A stretch of DNA of 35,214 nt from Planctomycetota bacterium (GTDB lineage: Bacteria; Planctomycetota; Phycisphaerae; Phycisphaerales; Phycisphaeraceae). The DNA is taken from assembly GCA_024279865.1 (NCBI GenBank), contig JAJRRC010000055.1, forward strand, positions 1 through 35,214, in the 5' to 3' direction. Positions 24,411-32,855 of the stretch are shown piece by piece. The notes under the pieces are model-generated. The model worked only from the letters and a program-made list of their open reading frames with translations, was not told the DNA's origin and did not search any database. Within the stretch, counting starts at the first letter, position 1. Every line of letters begins with the position of its first letter. Made by a program: the position numbers and the translations under genes.

Positions 24411-25535
24411 CTACTTTGCAGCAATCAGGACCAAGTTATCCCGGTGGATCACCTCGGCAAAGGAGGTTCGCCCGAGGATGCGTTGGAACTGATTGGAGCG
24501 TTTGCCCATGATCAAGCGCAGTTCATCGTCCGGATAATTGGTGAGTCCACGGGCAATACGCTGGCCTGCGGGGTTGAGGATGTCCAGGGCTTGGCCGCGT
24601 GTGAATGAGCCTTGGACCTCGGTGATGCCGGTGGCGAGGAGGCTTTTGCCGCGATGGCATAGAGCGGTGGCTGCGCCGTCATCGACTTGGACACAGCCAG
24701 CAGGTCTTTTGGCCAGGCCGATCCAGCGGCTACGGCTATTGAGTTTGCGTTTGGCGGGGACGAAGACCGTTCCCAATTTTTCGCCGTCAAGAAGGCGTAG
24801 CAGAATATCAGGCTCGCGGCCGTTGGCGATGATTGCGATTTCGCCTGCTTCGGTCACACGGTGGGCTGCTTGGAGTTTGGTTCCGATGCCGCCTGTGCCG
24901 AGGGCTGTCTTATCGGTGCGGGCATGGCGGTGTGCGTCTTTGGCATTTTCAACAAGATCGATGCGTTGGTTCTTCTCATCGAGCAGGCCGTCGACCATGG
25001 TCAGCAAGACCAACGCGTCTGCTCGCAACGCATTGCACGCCAGGGCTGCCAGTAGGTCATTGTCGCCGAAGCAGATTTCGTCTACTGCCACCGAATCATT
25101 TTCATTGATAATGGGGATGCAACCCAGCCGGTGGGCTTGTTGGACACAATTGCGAAAGTTCAGATACCGGGTTCGGTCATCAAGGTCTGCCCTCGTGAGC
25201 AAGAGCTGGGCAACTTGCACGTCATGGCGGGCGAAGACTTCATGAAAGCTGTTCATGAGTCTGGGTTGTCCCACGGCTGCGACTGCTTGGAGCTTGGCGA
25301 CATCACGGGGACGACGGGTGAGACCCAACTCACCACAGCCCGCGCCAATAGCACCACTGGCGACGAGGGTGATGGTATATCCTTTGGCGTTGAGCACTCG
25401 GATCTGATTTGCAATCGTCTGCAAAAAAGCCACATCAGGCTTGCCTTGACTGTCGGTGAGGAGCTGGGTGCCTAGCTTGACCACCAAGTGTTTGGCCGAT
25501 GCCAGAACAGTTTGTCGTAGATGGGTTGAAGGCAT
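24411..25535 (-). CDS. proB: Glutamate 5-kinase
   Basis: Phosphorylates glutamate, the first step of proline synthesis. The amino-acid kinase domain shows LVVKLGTQLLTD, LVASGAIGAGCGEL, NENDSVAVDEICFGDND and an ATP-site GTGGIGTKLQAA. The C-terminal PUA domain starts near 275 (PAGCVQVDDGAATALCHRGKSLLATGI). Length ~374 is normal for the PUA-bearing form. ATG 25535 is the best start; the frame stays open to a TTG at 25583 that overlaps the epimerase stop, but the extra 16 residues do not look conserved. No proA is nearby, and its place inside a polysaccharide cluster is odd. Confidence 0.93.
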   Translation of the reverse strand: MPSTHLRQTVLASAKHLVVKLGTQLLTDSQGKPDVAFLQTIANQIRVLNAKGYTITLVASGAIGAGCGELGLTRRPRDVAKLQAVAAVGQPRLMNSFHEVFARHDVQVAQLLLTRADLDDRTRYLNFRNCVQQAHRLGCIPIINENDSVAVDEICFGDNDLLAALACNALRADALVLLTMVDGLLDEKNQRIDLVENAKDAHRHARTDKTALGTGGIGTKLQAAHRVTEAGEIAIIANGREPDILLRLLDGEKLGTVFVPAKRKLNSRSRWIGLAKRPAGCVQVDDGAATALCHRGKSLLATGITEVQGSFTRGQALDILNPAGQRIARGLTNYPDDELRLIMGKRSNQFQRILGRTSFAEVIHRDNLVLIAAK

Positions 25536-25579
25536 GGTAAAAGTTCCGCACGAAAAGTCTTGACGAGCATCATGCCTGA

Positions 25580-26545
25580 TCAATCTCGATCCGTCCAGTA
25601 GGCCAAGGTGGATTGAATCACTGCTTCAAGGTCATGACGGGGTTGATAGTTAATCAATTCGCGGGCAAGGCCAAGGTTCGGCACACGCCGACGCATGTCC
25701 TCAAACCCTTGTGTATAAGCTTCATCATAGGGGATGTATAGAATCTTAGACGATGATCCCGCCAGTGAAATGACCAGTTTGGCGAGGTCGTTGATACTGA
25801 TTTCTTCATCGGAGCCGACGTTGATGACTTTGCCATGAGCGTCATTGGTTTCCGTGAGTTTGATCAGAGCATTGACCGCATCATCCACATGGCAGAAGCA
25901 TCGGGTTTGGTCGCCGTCGCCGTAAACGGTGATGGGTTCGTTGTTGAGGGCCGCTTTGGCGAAGCGAGGCAGGACCATGCCGTACTGTCCCACTTGGCGT
26001 GGGCCGACGGTGTTGAACAGCCGAACACAAATCACAGGCAATTGGGTTTCATGCCAGTGCGCCAAGGCTAAAAATTCATCGAGCATTTTGGCGGACGCAT
26101 AAAGCCAGCGGCGGGTCGAAGTCGGTCCCAACACCACATCATCATTTTCGGAGAAGGGGATTTTTGAACCCTTGCCATAGACTTCGCTTGTCGAGGTGAT
26201 TAAAACACGCTTGCGGTAACGACGGGCATAGTCCAGAACCACACGGGTTCCTTCGACAATGGTTTGAATGGTTTTGGTCGGTTCGTCAATGACAAGGCTC
26301 ACCCCCACGGCCGAGGCCAAGTGAAAAACCACATCCGCATCTCGGACCAACCGGTCCATCAATGGTTCGTCCAGTACGGAGTCGACGACCAGGTCAAAAC
26401 GATCCATCGCTTCAAGTGCTGAGATGTTGGCGTGATTGCCTGTGGTGAGATTATCAATGGCGGTGACGTGGTGTCCTTGCGCCAGAAGTTTTTCGCACAG
26501 ATGCGATCCAATAAAGCCCGCGCCGCCGGTGACCAATGCTCTCAT
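25580..26545 (-). CDS. NAD-dependent sugar-nucleotide epimerase/dehydratase (extended SDR)
   Basis: A cytoplasmic Rossmann-fold enzyme acting on a nucleotide sugar. It shows the N-terminal VTGGAGFIGSHL, FHLASAVGV, the Ser of ITSTSEVYG and the catalytic YASAK about 25 residues on. Later motifs are VRLFNTVGPRQ and VYGDGDQTRCFCHVDDAV. These fit UDP-glucose 4-epimerase, UDP-glucuronate decarboxylase or a dehydratase; substrate cannot be fixed from sequence. ATG 26545 is used in place of the TTG at 26554 because the glycine motif then sits at the proper distance. It presumably supplies a precursor for the adjacent glycosyltransferase and ABC exporter. Confidence 0.87.
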   Translation of the reverse strand: MRALVTGGAGFIGSHLCEKLLAQGHHVTAIDNLTTGNHANISALEAMDRFDLVVDSVLDEPLMDRLVRDADVVFHLASAVGVSLVIDEPTKTIQTIVEGTRVVLDYARRYRKRVLITSTSEVYGKGSKIPFSENDDVVLGPTSTRRWLYASAKMLDEFLALAHWHETQLPVICVRLFNTVGPRQVGQYGMVLPRFAKAALNNEPITVYGDGDQTRCFCHVDDAVNALIKLTETNDAHGKVINVGSDEEISINDLAKLVISLAGSSSKILYIPYDEAYTQGFEDMRRRVPNLGLARELINYQPRHDLEAVIQSTLAYWTDRD

Positions 26546-26619
26546 CAATAACAATCCTTATGCAGCAGGTTGATTGGCCTGCAAAACTCGGTACAAGACG
26601 CAATTTATTATAAGGGCGA

Positions 26620-27840
26620 TCAGGCTGCTCTGGAATAGTGTTTTTGAGAGGAGGCGTTGAGCTCTCTTTTGCGAGCCGATTTGTGGGCCTGTTGGGTAAT
26701 AAAAGGTTTTTCAAACAAGCGGTAGAAAAGATAGCCCAAAGGGATCGCAACGAGGACCATGGCCACCCGCATGCCCAAGAAAGCCATCTCTCCCCAGCCG
26801 AAGTTGTAGACCAGCAATTTGGCTGCGGCAAACATCGGCAAATGGATTAAATACACCGAGTAAGAAATGACCCCCAGTCCGCCGATGGCTCGTAGTAACA
26901 AGCCTGTATTAAATTGGGATCCTGATTTTTCACGGTTGACCACAAGATTGACCAGTGTGAAAAAACAGACTCCCCAAAGTGGTTCGCGGAAAATCCAAGC
27001 GACTGGATGATGAGAGCAAAGCAACGCCATCACGGCAGATATCAGACAAACTTTGGTTTGTTTACACCAAGCAGGTAGCGTGATACGACCGACATACGCT
27101 TCGACCGCTGCAACGCCCAGGCACCATTCAAACCAACGGCTGGGGGCTTGAAGCAAGAGAAAATTATTCAACTCAGGGATCCCCGCAGGCATGCTCGGCC
27201 CAGCTTCGAATAGACCAATACTGACGGATCTCCATAGTACGCTGACAACTCCGCTAATGAGTAGTAAGCCACTGACTCCCCAGCGATTGCGAATCCACAA
27301 GACCGGCGAATATAGCAGGTACAGATGTTCTTCGAGGGCCAACGACCATAAAACGCCGTTGAGAGCCATTGCAAAAGTGGGGAAAAACAAGTGTCCCATG
27401 ACCATGTGGGCTAGGACATTGGTATAGATCGTGTCCCATTGAGCCGTTAATCCAGCGACGGTGAGGTCGTTGTTGAGCCATGCTCCTGTGAGTACGACAA
27501 AGGCAGATGAAAGGATCAGTGTGGCCAGATAAGCTGGATACAAACGCCAAAAACGCTTGGCCCAAAATTGACGTAAAGGTAGGCGATAAGATCCTTCTGG
27601 CTGATCGGACTTTGCCAGACGCATGTGGATGCAGAAGCCCGACAGAATTAAAAACAGATGTACGCCGATGAACCCCGCAGTGATGGGATAGGTCAGGGCG
27701 TAGAGAATGGGGTAGCTGTCACGCAAACTCGCAGTGAACACGCCAAGGCCGTGAAACAGAAGCACCGCCAGTGCAGCGAGGCCACGTAATACATCAATAG
27801 ATGCCAGACGGCTTGGAGGTGGCGGGTTTGTTTGACTCAT
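26620..27840 (-). CDS. OafA/YrhL-type membrane acyltransferase
   Basis: An integral membrane O-acyltransferase (acyltransferase 3 family) that probably acetylates the surface polysaccharide. It starts with a Pro-rich tail, then SIDVLRGLAALAVLLFHG with the family's Arg and His, and later FIGVHLFLILSGFCIHMRL. Around ten hydrophobic helices follow. The ATG at 27840 overlaps the TGA of the glycosyltransferase gene (ATGA), which fixes the start; an upstream in-frame stretch to 27921 is rejected. Length 406 is typical. The C-terminus is YSRAA. Confidence 0.88.
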   Translation of the reverse strand: MSQTNPPPPSRLASIDVLRGLAALAVLLFHGLGVFTASLRDSYPILYALTYPITAGFIGVHLFLILSGFCIHMRLAKSDQPEGSYRLPLRQFWAKRFWRLYPAYLATLILSSAFVVLTGAWLNNDLTVAGLTAQWDTIYTNVLAHMVMGHLFFPTFAMALNGVLWSLALEEHLYLLYSPVLWIRNRWGVSGLLLISGVVSVLWRSVSIGLFEAGPSMPAGIPELNNFLLLQAPSRWFEWCLGVAAVEAYVGRITLPAWCKQTKVCLISAVMALLCSHHPVAWIFREPLWGVCFFTLVNLVVNREKSGSQFNTGLLLRAIGGLGVISYSVYLIHLPMFAAAKLLVYNFGWGEMAFLGMRVAMVLVAIPLGYLFYRLFEKPFITQQAHKSARKRELNASSQKHYSRAA

Positions 27841-28670
27841 GCAGCTTGTCGTTGGGTTTGTTCTGATGTTTCTATTGCAATCTGGGGTTTGGAGCCTTTG
27901 AACTGGTGAGGCAAAATACAAAAAGCTGACGCGGCCGTGAACAACGAATAGGTCAAGCTCAGGATCAATCCCTTGGGTCCGGACTTCAACCCATTACGAG
28001 CCACAAGGCTAATCCGAAATTCATTGAGAGGCTCAATAATGGCTTCTTTAAATCCAAAGCGATGGCCCAATTCGTACAACGCTTGCCCTTCACGCGGTGC
28101 ATAACGGCAAAGTGCTGAGAAAAGTGCACGATACGAATCCATCCAGTAGTGTTGAATATGGTTTTGATCCGTGGGCGTAATCGTCGATTCGACATAAGGT
28201 TCATTGAGCTTGCGGCCGCGGAAGTTCAACGGCTGCAACGTGCTTCGGTGACGATGCACCAATGCCGGGCGATGATGCGTCGGTCGTCCCCAAGGACTGC
28301 AATCCAGCGCTTGCCCTTTGAAATAATATTTCATAGGCAACAGCCAGATGCCGGTTTTGGAATTGTGTTTAGATAATGCGATTTGAATGTCCTTGGCCAA
28401 TGCTTCAGGATAATGTTCGTCTGGATCGACAAACAACAACCAATCATTGGACGCATGGGTCGCAGCGACGCAACGCACTGGTTCGACAATCGGGCTAAAC
28501 CCATGGCTAATGATTTTGTCAGCCCATTTGCTGGCAATTTCAAGCGTGTTGTCCGTGGATTCCATGTTCACCACCAGAAGCTCGTCAACCCAACGCAGTC
28601 CCTTGAGACAGGCATCCAGATGGTGTGCTTCATTTCGGCAAACGACAATGGCAGTGATTTTATTCTTCAC
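27837..28670 (-). CDS. Family 2 glycosyltransferase
   Basis: A GT-A fold transferase that adds a sugar to a lipid-linked or lipopolysaccharide-like acceptor. It begins ITAIVVCRNEAHHLDACLKGL, followed by STDNTLEIASKWAD. The metal-binding DxD equivalent is in LLFVDPDEHYP, as in the WaaE/KdtX-type subgroup. A hydrophobic stretch near the C-terminus (LILSLTYSLFTAASAFCIL) may anchor it to the membrane. The start is GTG at 28670. Its stop overlaps the acyltransferase start. It ends in QRQAA. The 114 bp upstream hold no gene and could house an internal promoter. Confidence 0.88.
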   Translation of the reverse strand: MKNKITAIVVCRNEAHHLDACLKGLRWVDELLVVNMESTDNTLEIASKWADKIISHGFSPIVEPVRCVAATHASNDWLLFVDPDEHYPEALAKDIQIALSKHNSKTGIWLLPMKYYFKGQALDCSPWGRPTHHRPALVHRHRSTLQPLNFRGRKLNEPYVESTITPTDQNHIQHYWMDSYRALFSALCRYAPREGQALYELGHRFGFKEAIIEPLNEFRISLVARNGLKSGPKGLILSLTYSLFTAASAFCILPHQFKGSKPQIAIETSEQTQRQAA

Positions 28671-28784
28671 GATTAAGACGAATCCTTTTCAAAGAATATC
28701 GGCATTCCACATGGAATTTCTACACGGGCGATCCAAAGATATTTTTGACAGAACACCTCAGAACTCACAATCAATTCTCCCCCA

Positions 28785-29762
28785 TTACGCAGCTTCAGCG
28801 TAAGGCCAGATTTCTAGGCCATGAATCGCATTGCGAACGTCCTTGGTGAGATTGACCTGCTTTTGCAAAGTCCAGTCTTCCATGTTGTAGACGCTGATCG
28901 TCGCTGGGGATGATCCGCCGATGAGGGTGTCTTTTTCGTGCATGACCATGCCGCGTCCAAAAGCCTGGCGAGCGTGATCGGTCGGGAGGTCTGTATGGGT
29001 GAGTTCGCTTTCTTTGTAAGAAGGAACTTCGGTGGCCTGCTGCATGTTGCCTTGAAGGTCCATGGTGCAGACGTATTCTTTGCCTGTGTAGTTCAGCAGA
29101 ACGCCACCTTTGTAGGGTTGTGCATTGTGTGTGATTTTGGGCAGCGATGCATAGGGTACAGGCTTGCCTGGGGAGAGTTGCATGAGGTAGGTCATTTTGC
29201 CGCCGGAGGCAAAGAGCTTGCCGTCTTCAACATGGACATTGTTCAGATGGGTCGTGTCCGCGTCGGGCTGCTGATTGGGCCGGGTCGGATCAAAGCGTGA
29301 ACAGGTTGGTTTGGGATTGTGTCCACGGGATCGACGCCACTGAGCGAATCGGCCGTACCGAACGCTATGTCCCACGGTGAAGCAGTTGGCTTTGAGATCA
29401 TATTCAATGACCGCGTCAAAGCCGGTAGACGTGATGTAGAGCGTGTCGTCTACGATGCAAATTTCGTGGCAATATTTGAGGTAAGGGTTGGTCAGCTTGC
29501 CGACGGGATTAAAGTCGCGGTCATAGATAAGAATTTCACGACTGGCAGCAAGGTAGACGTGACCGTTGTAGAAGGCAATGCCTCGCAGACCACGTTCGCC
29601 TCCACGTCCTTCCCAGTCGATGGACCCATCGTTCCAGTCGATGACTTGTTTGGTATCGCCGGTGTGAAGGTTGACGAGATAAACGCCGCCATGGCTTTGG
29701 CCTTTGTGGGAAGATCGGACGACAGATGTTGCAATAACGGTAGGTAACTTTTGAGCATTCAT
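28785..29762 (-). CDS. Unknown beta-propeller-like protein
   Basis: The product is 325 residues of repeated beta-rich segments: GGVYLVNLHTGDTKQVIDW, LRGIAFYNGHVYLAASREIL, EICIVDDTLYITSTGFDAV, LNNVHVEDGKLFASGG and LIGGSSPATISVYN. This pattern suggests a six- or seven-bladed propeller. No signal peptide is seen, so it is probably cytoplasmic. It may belong to the DUF4915-type families of planctomycetes, but I cannot confirm this. It starts inside the stop codon of the Wzt gene (ATGA), so it is translationally tied to the ABC exporter. It ends in YAEAA. Confidence 0.7.
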   Translation of the reverse strand: MNAQKLPTVIATSVVRSSHKGQSHGGVYLVNLHTGDTKQVIDWNDGSIDWEGRGGERGLRGIAFYNGHVYLAASREILIYDRDFNPVGKLTNPYLKYCHEICIVDDTLYITSTGFDAVIEYDLKANCFTVGHSVRYGRFAQWRRSRGHNPKPTCSRFDPTRPNQQPDADTTHLNNVHVEDGKLFASGGKMTYLMQLSPGKPVPYASLPKITHNAQPYKGGVLLNYTGKEYVCTMDLQGNMQQATEVPSYKESELTHTDLPTDHARQAFGRGMVMHEKDTLIGGSSPATISVYNMEDWTLQKQVNLTKDVRNAIHGLEIWPYAEAA

Positions 29763-31057
29763 GCGGCTTGTTCCAAAGATGGAAAAACGGATATTTCGTT
29801 GACTGGGTGAATTTTTACTTCTGCGGGTAAGAGCATGGTGGCCGGGCGGCGTCCCATGCTTTGAAAAACGGTTTGAGAGCCAAGGCTCACGTCAAAACTA
29901 ACCGCATCACGGACATAGTCGCAGACGCGACCTTCACGATGAATCGCTAGGTCTAGGCTATAAGTCCCCGGCCAAAGCATGCAAGGCTGCTCGGATTCAA
30001 TAATCACTTCGCCAATGGCAGGCCAGCACTGAGGGACTTCTTTGAGCATGTTGGTCGCGAGGAAGCTCGCTCTGGGATTGTCCGCAGCAGCGATGCAAAA
30101 ACCAATGTCATGACGCAAATTAGGGAAGTTGGTTTTGTATTTCACGCGAAGTTGCCAAGGCTTGCCTACTTCGATATCGCCGCCGTCGAGACCGGTAACT
30201 TCGCATTTGAGCAGGCGGGCTTCTTCGGTTCCCGTGCGGTCGGATCGGTCGTTAAGGGCCGCCGTTTTTTTGTTGTGATCATTGAGGTACAAGGGTATCA
30301 CTTCATCGGGCTTGCCGTCGGCAACGACTTTGCCATCTTGTAACAAGATCGCTCGTGTGCAGAGGGTTTGGACGGCCGCCATGTTGTGGCTCACGAATAA
30401 AACCGTGCGTCCGCTGCCAGCCGCTTCTTGCATGCGTCCGATGCAGCGATGTTGAAACGCAGCATCGCCGACGGCTAAGACTTCATCAATGATGAGGATT
30501 TCAGGTTCGAGGTGTGCTGCGATGGAAAAGGCCAAACGCACGCTCATGCCTGAGGAATAGCGTTTGACGGGGGTATCAATGAATTTCTCGATGCCGCTGT
30601 ACTCGACAATGTTGTCGAAGTTGGCATCAATTTCTTTGCGGGTCATTCCGAGGATTGATCCGTTGAGGTAGATGTTTTCGCGGCCGGTGAGTTCGGGATG
30701 GAATCCTGTTCCGACTTCGAGCAGGCTTGCCACGCGGCCACGGATGCGGGCTTGGCCGTCAGAGGGATCGGTGATTTGTGAGAGGATTTTGAGCAGGGTG
30801 GATTTGCCTGCGCCGTTGCGGCCGATGATGCCGACGACTTCACCTTGGCGGATTTGCATATCAACGCCATCAAGAGCCATGAAGTCTTTGGACATTTCAC
30901 TAGGCGTTTGAACCTTCGGTGCGTTCCCGCACAGGCGTTGCCAAAGAGCTTTGGTCTTGGCGCTGACCATTTCAGGTAATGTTTGATCTAGTTGGAAATG
31001 CCCCCCCAAGCGGTACTTCTTACTTAGGTTTTGAATGTCAATGACAATCGGATTCAT
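29759..31057 (-). CDS. wzt: Polysaccharide ABC exporter, ATP-binding subunit (Wzt-type)
   Basis: The ATPase of an O-antigen/capsule-type exporter. The nucleotide-binding domain (about 1-250) has Walker A GRNGAGKST, signature YSSGMSVRLAFS, Walker B ILIIDEVLAVGD and H-loop FVSHNMAAV. The HPELTGRENIYLNGSILGM segment is typical of the KpsT/Wzt group. A C-terminal extension (about 270-432) is a Wzt-like beta-sandwich that in known systems reads the modified end of the glycan. This suggests a terminally modified chain, fitting the acyltransferase nearby. It lies 12 nt downstream of the permease. It ends in SLEQAA. Confidence 0.92.
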   Translation of the reverse strand: MNPIVIDIQNLSKKYRLGGHFQLDQTLPEMVSAKTKALWQRLCGNAPKVQTPSEMSKDFMALDGVDMQIRQGEVVGIIGRNGAGKSTLLKILSQITDPSDGQARIRGRVASLLEVGTGFHPELTGRENIYLNGSILGMTRKEIDANFDNIVEYSGIEKFIDTPVKRYSSGMSVRLAFSIAAHLEPEILIIDEVLAVGDAAFQHRCIGRMQEAAGSGRTVLFVSHNMAAVQTLCTRAILLQDGKVVADGKPDEVIPLYLNDHNKKTAALNDRSDRTGTEEARLLKCEVTGLDGGDIEVGKPWQLRVKYKTNFPNLRHDIGFCIAAADNPRASFLATNMLKEVPQCWPAIGEVIIESEQPCMLWPGTYSLDLAIHREGRVCDYVRDAVSFDVSLGSQTVFQSMGRRPATMLLPAEVKIHPVNEISVFPSLEQAA

Positions 31058-31069
31058 GTACTTTGCTTT

Positions 31070-31906
31070 CTAAACCACATCGGCAAAATGACGTTCTGCT
31101 TGGTTAAAATAAATCAGGCCCACAAGAAGACTCACCACTGCAACTGAGGCAGAAATGCCCAAACTGGCCCAGGGAATCGGCGTGCCTAAAATCGAGGCAC
31201 GAAACGCTTCAATCGTGCCACCCATCGGATTCAAAGACAACGCCCACTGCCAACGCTCGGGAACCATTGTGTTGGGATAAATCACAGGTGTGACAAAAAA
31301 CCAGACCTGCAACATGAACGGCACCACATAACGAAAGTCCCGATATTTCACCGTCACCGCAGATAAAATTAAACCCATACCAAGAGCAGCCATGATCGTG
31401 AGGCCAACCAGCACAGGCAACAACAAAAAAGCGGCCGTCGGAACCACGCCATACCAACCCATCAAGCCCAGCAAAATGATAAAGGCCATCGCATAATCAA
31501 CCAACGGCGTCCCCGTGGCGGACAACGGCATAATCAAACGTGGAAAATAAATCTTGCGAAGCATACCCGCATTGGCGACCAAACTATTGGCTGATGCGGT
31601 GATCGACGATGCGAAAAAAGTCCAAGGCAACAACGCTGCATACAAAAAGATCGGGTAGGGCACACTGCCAACCTTCTGATCCATCTGAGCAAACCGGCCA
31701 AAGAACAGGCTCATCACCACCATCATGGTCAATGGTTGAATCAAAGCCCACGCAGCACCCAATGCTGCCTGTTTGTATCGGACCTTGATATCTCGCAAGG
31801 CCAGCATGCCCATCAGTTCGCGGAATTGCCACAATCGTCCGAAGTCGATCATCTGCCAACCCTTGCGAGGTTTGAGCACTTTCCATGTGGTTACCGATGC
31901 ACTCAC
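31070..31906 (-). CDS. wzm: Polysaccharide ABC exporter, permease subunit (Wzm-type)
   Basis: The membrane subunit of the O-antigen-type exporter. The cytoplasmic N-terminus contains KVLKPRKGW and LWQFRELMGMLALRDIKVRYKQ, a family hallmark, then AALGAAWALIQPLTMM and six hydrophobic helices. WFFVTPVIYP near the end is also conserved. GTG at 31906 is chosen: GGGAG stands 6 nt before it and the family homology begins just after. A TTG at 31999 would add 31 residues with no similarity. The gene heads the minus-strand cluster and is divergent from lutA, with about 190 bp between the chosen starts. Confidence 0.88.
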   Translation of the reverse strand: MSASVTTWKVLKPRKGWQMIDFGRLWQFRELMGMLALRDIKVRYKQAALGAAWALIQPLTMMVVMSLFFGRFAQMDQKVGSVPYPIFLYAALLPWTFFASSITASANSLVANAGMLRKIYFPRLIMPLSATGTPLVDYAMAFIILLGLMGWYGVVPTAAFLLLPVLVGLTIMAALGMGLILSAVTVKYRDFRYVVPFMLQVWFFVTPVIYPNTMVPERWQWALSLNPMGGTIEAFRASILGTPIPWASLGISASVAVVSLLVGLIYFNQAERHFADVV

Positions 31907-32096
31907 GCGTTTCTCCCAGCCAAAACAGTTCCGATAAACGGGCCAATCGCCCCAATCCTTACAGTCGATATATCCCTGATCGGCACAAACCCGAGCCAAT
32001 TTAAGTAGTTGTGAAGATTTTTTTCTGCCTAGGAGGTTCTTCCCCCTGATTTAAAGAGCCTCCCAAGCCCAAAGAATTTGCTACACTGGCATCATT

Positions 32097-32855
32097 ATGA
32101 AAGTAGCCCTGTTTGTAACTTGTCTGGCTGATTCGTATTACCCACGCACCGCGATTGCCGTGGTGAAGCTTTTGGAGCACTTTGGCTGTGAAGTCACCTT
32201 CGCCCAGGAGCAGACCTGCTGTGGACAACCGATGTTCAATACCGGCTACCGGGATGACACCCGTGAATTAGCCAAACGAATGATCGGGATCTTTGAAGAT
32301 GCCAAGTATGTCGTTACCCCTTCAGGCTCCTGTGCTGCGATGGTCCGGGAGCAATATCCCGAGCTGTTCGAAGGCGATCACGCCTATGAACATGCCGCCA
32401 AGGACCTTGCGGATAAAACCTACGAATTCATCGAATTTTTGACCAAAGTCCTCAAAGTAGACTTCAAATCTCTGGGCATTCACTGGGACGGCAAAGCAAC
32501 GTACCACTACTCATGTCACCTCCGAGGCATCGGCGTTGCCGGCGGCGGACAGGAAGTCGTCGATGTGATCGAACAAATCGATGGCCTTGATTATGTTCCA
32601 CTGGAAAAATCCGAACAGTGCTGCGGGTTCGGCGGCACCTTTGCCATGAAATACCCACAAATCTCCGGCTCCATGGTTGCTGACAAAGTGCAGTGCATCG
32701 AAAAAACCAAAGCACCCTACGTCATCAGCAACGATGCTGGCTGCACCATGAACATCTCCGGCTCATGCCAACGCCAAGGAACCGAAAAACAATTTATCAG
32801 CCTCGCGGAAATTCTCGCTGAAGGCCTCGGACTATTGGAGAAGGACCATGTCTAA
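32097..32855 (+). CDS. lutA: L-lactate oxidation iron-sulfur protein LutA
   Basis: A subunit of the LutABC L-lactate oxidation complex. Two CCG-type motif halves are present: TCCGQPMFNTGY with a following GSCAAMVR, and YSCHLRGIG with QCCGFGGTFAMKYP. They bind Fe-S or related cofactors in the heterodisulfide-reductase-like family. Length 252 is typical. TACACT ends 9 nt before the ATG and no ribosome binding site is seen, so the transcript may be almost leaderless. It overlaps lutB by 8 nt. Confidence 0.93.
   Translation: MKVALFVTCLADSYYPRTAIAVVKLLEHFGCEVTFAQEQTCCGQPMFNTGYRDDTRELAKRMIGIFEDAKYVVTPSGSCAAMVREQYPELFEGDHAYEHAAKDLADKTYEFIEFLTKVLKVDFKSLGIHWDGKATYHYSCHLRGIGVAGGGQEVVDVIEQIDGLDYVPLEKSEQCCGFGGTFAMKYPQISGSMVADKVQCIEKTKAPYVISNDAGCTMNISGSCQRQGTEKQFISLAEILAEGLGLLEKDHV

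Noticed and set aside
24538-25245. 235-codon plus-strand frame opposite proB
   Set aside because: proB is fully supported on the minus strand; the opposite frame is Arg/Ser-rich, as expected for an antisense shadow.
31907-31999. N-terminal extension of the Wzm-type permease from a TTG
   Set aside because: A GTG with a well-spaced GGGAG lies just where family similarity begins; the extension has no recognisable homology.
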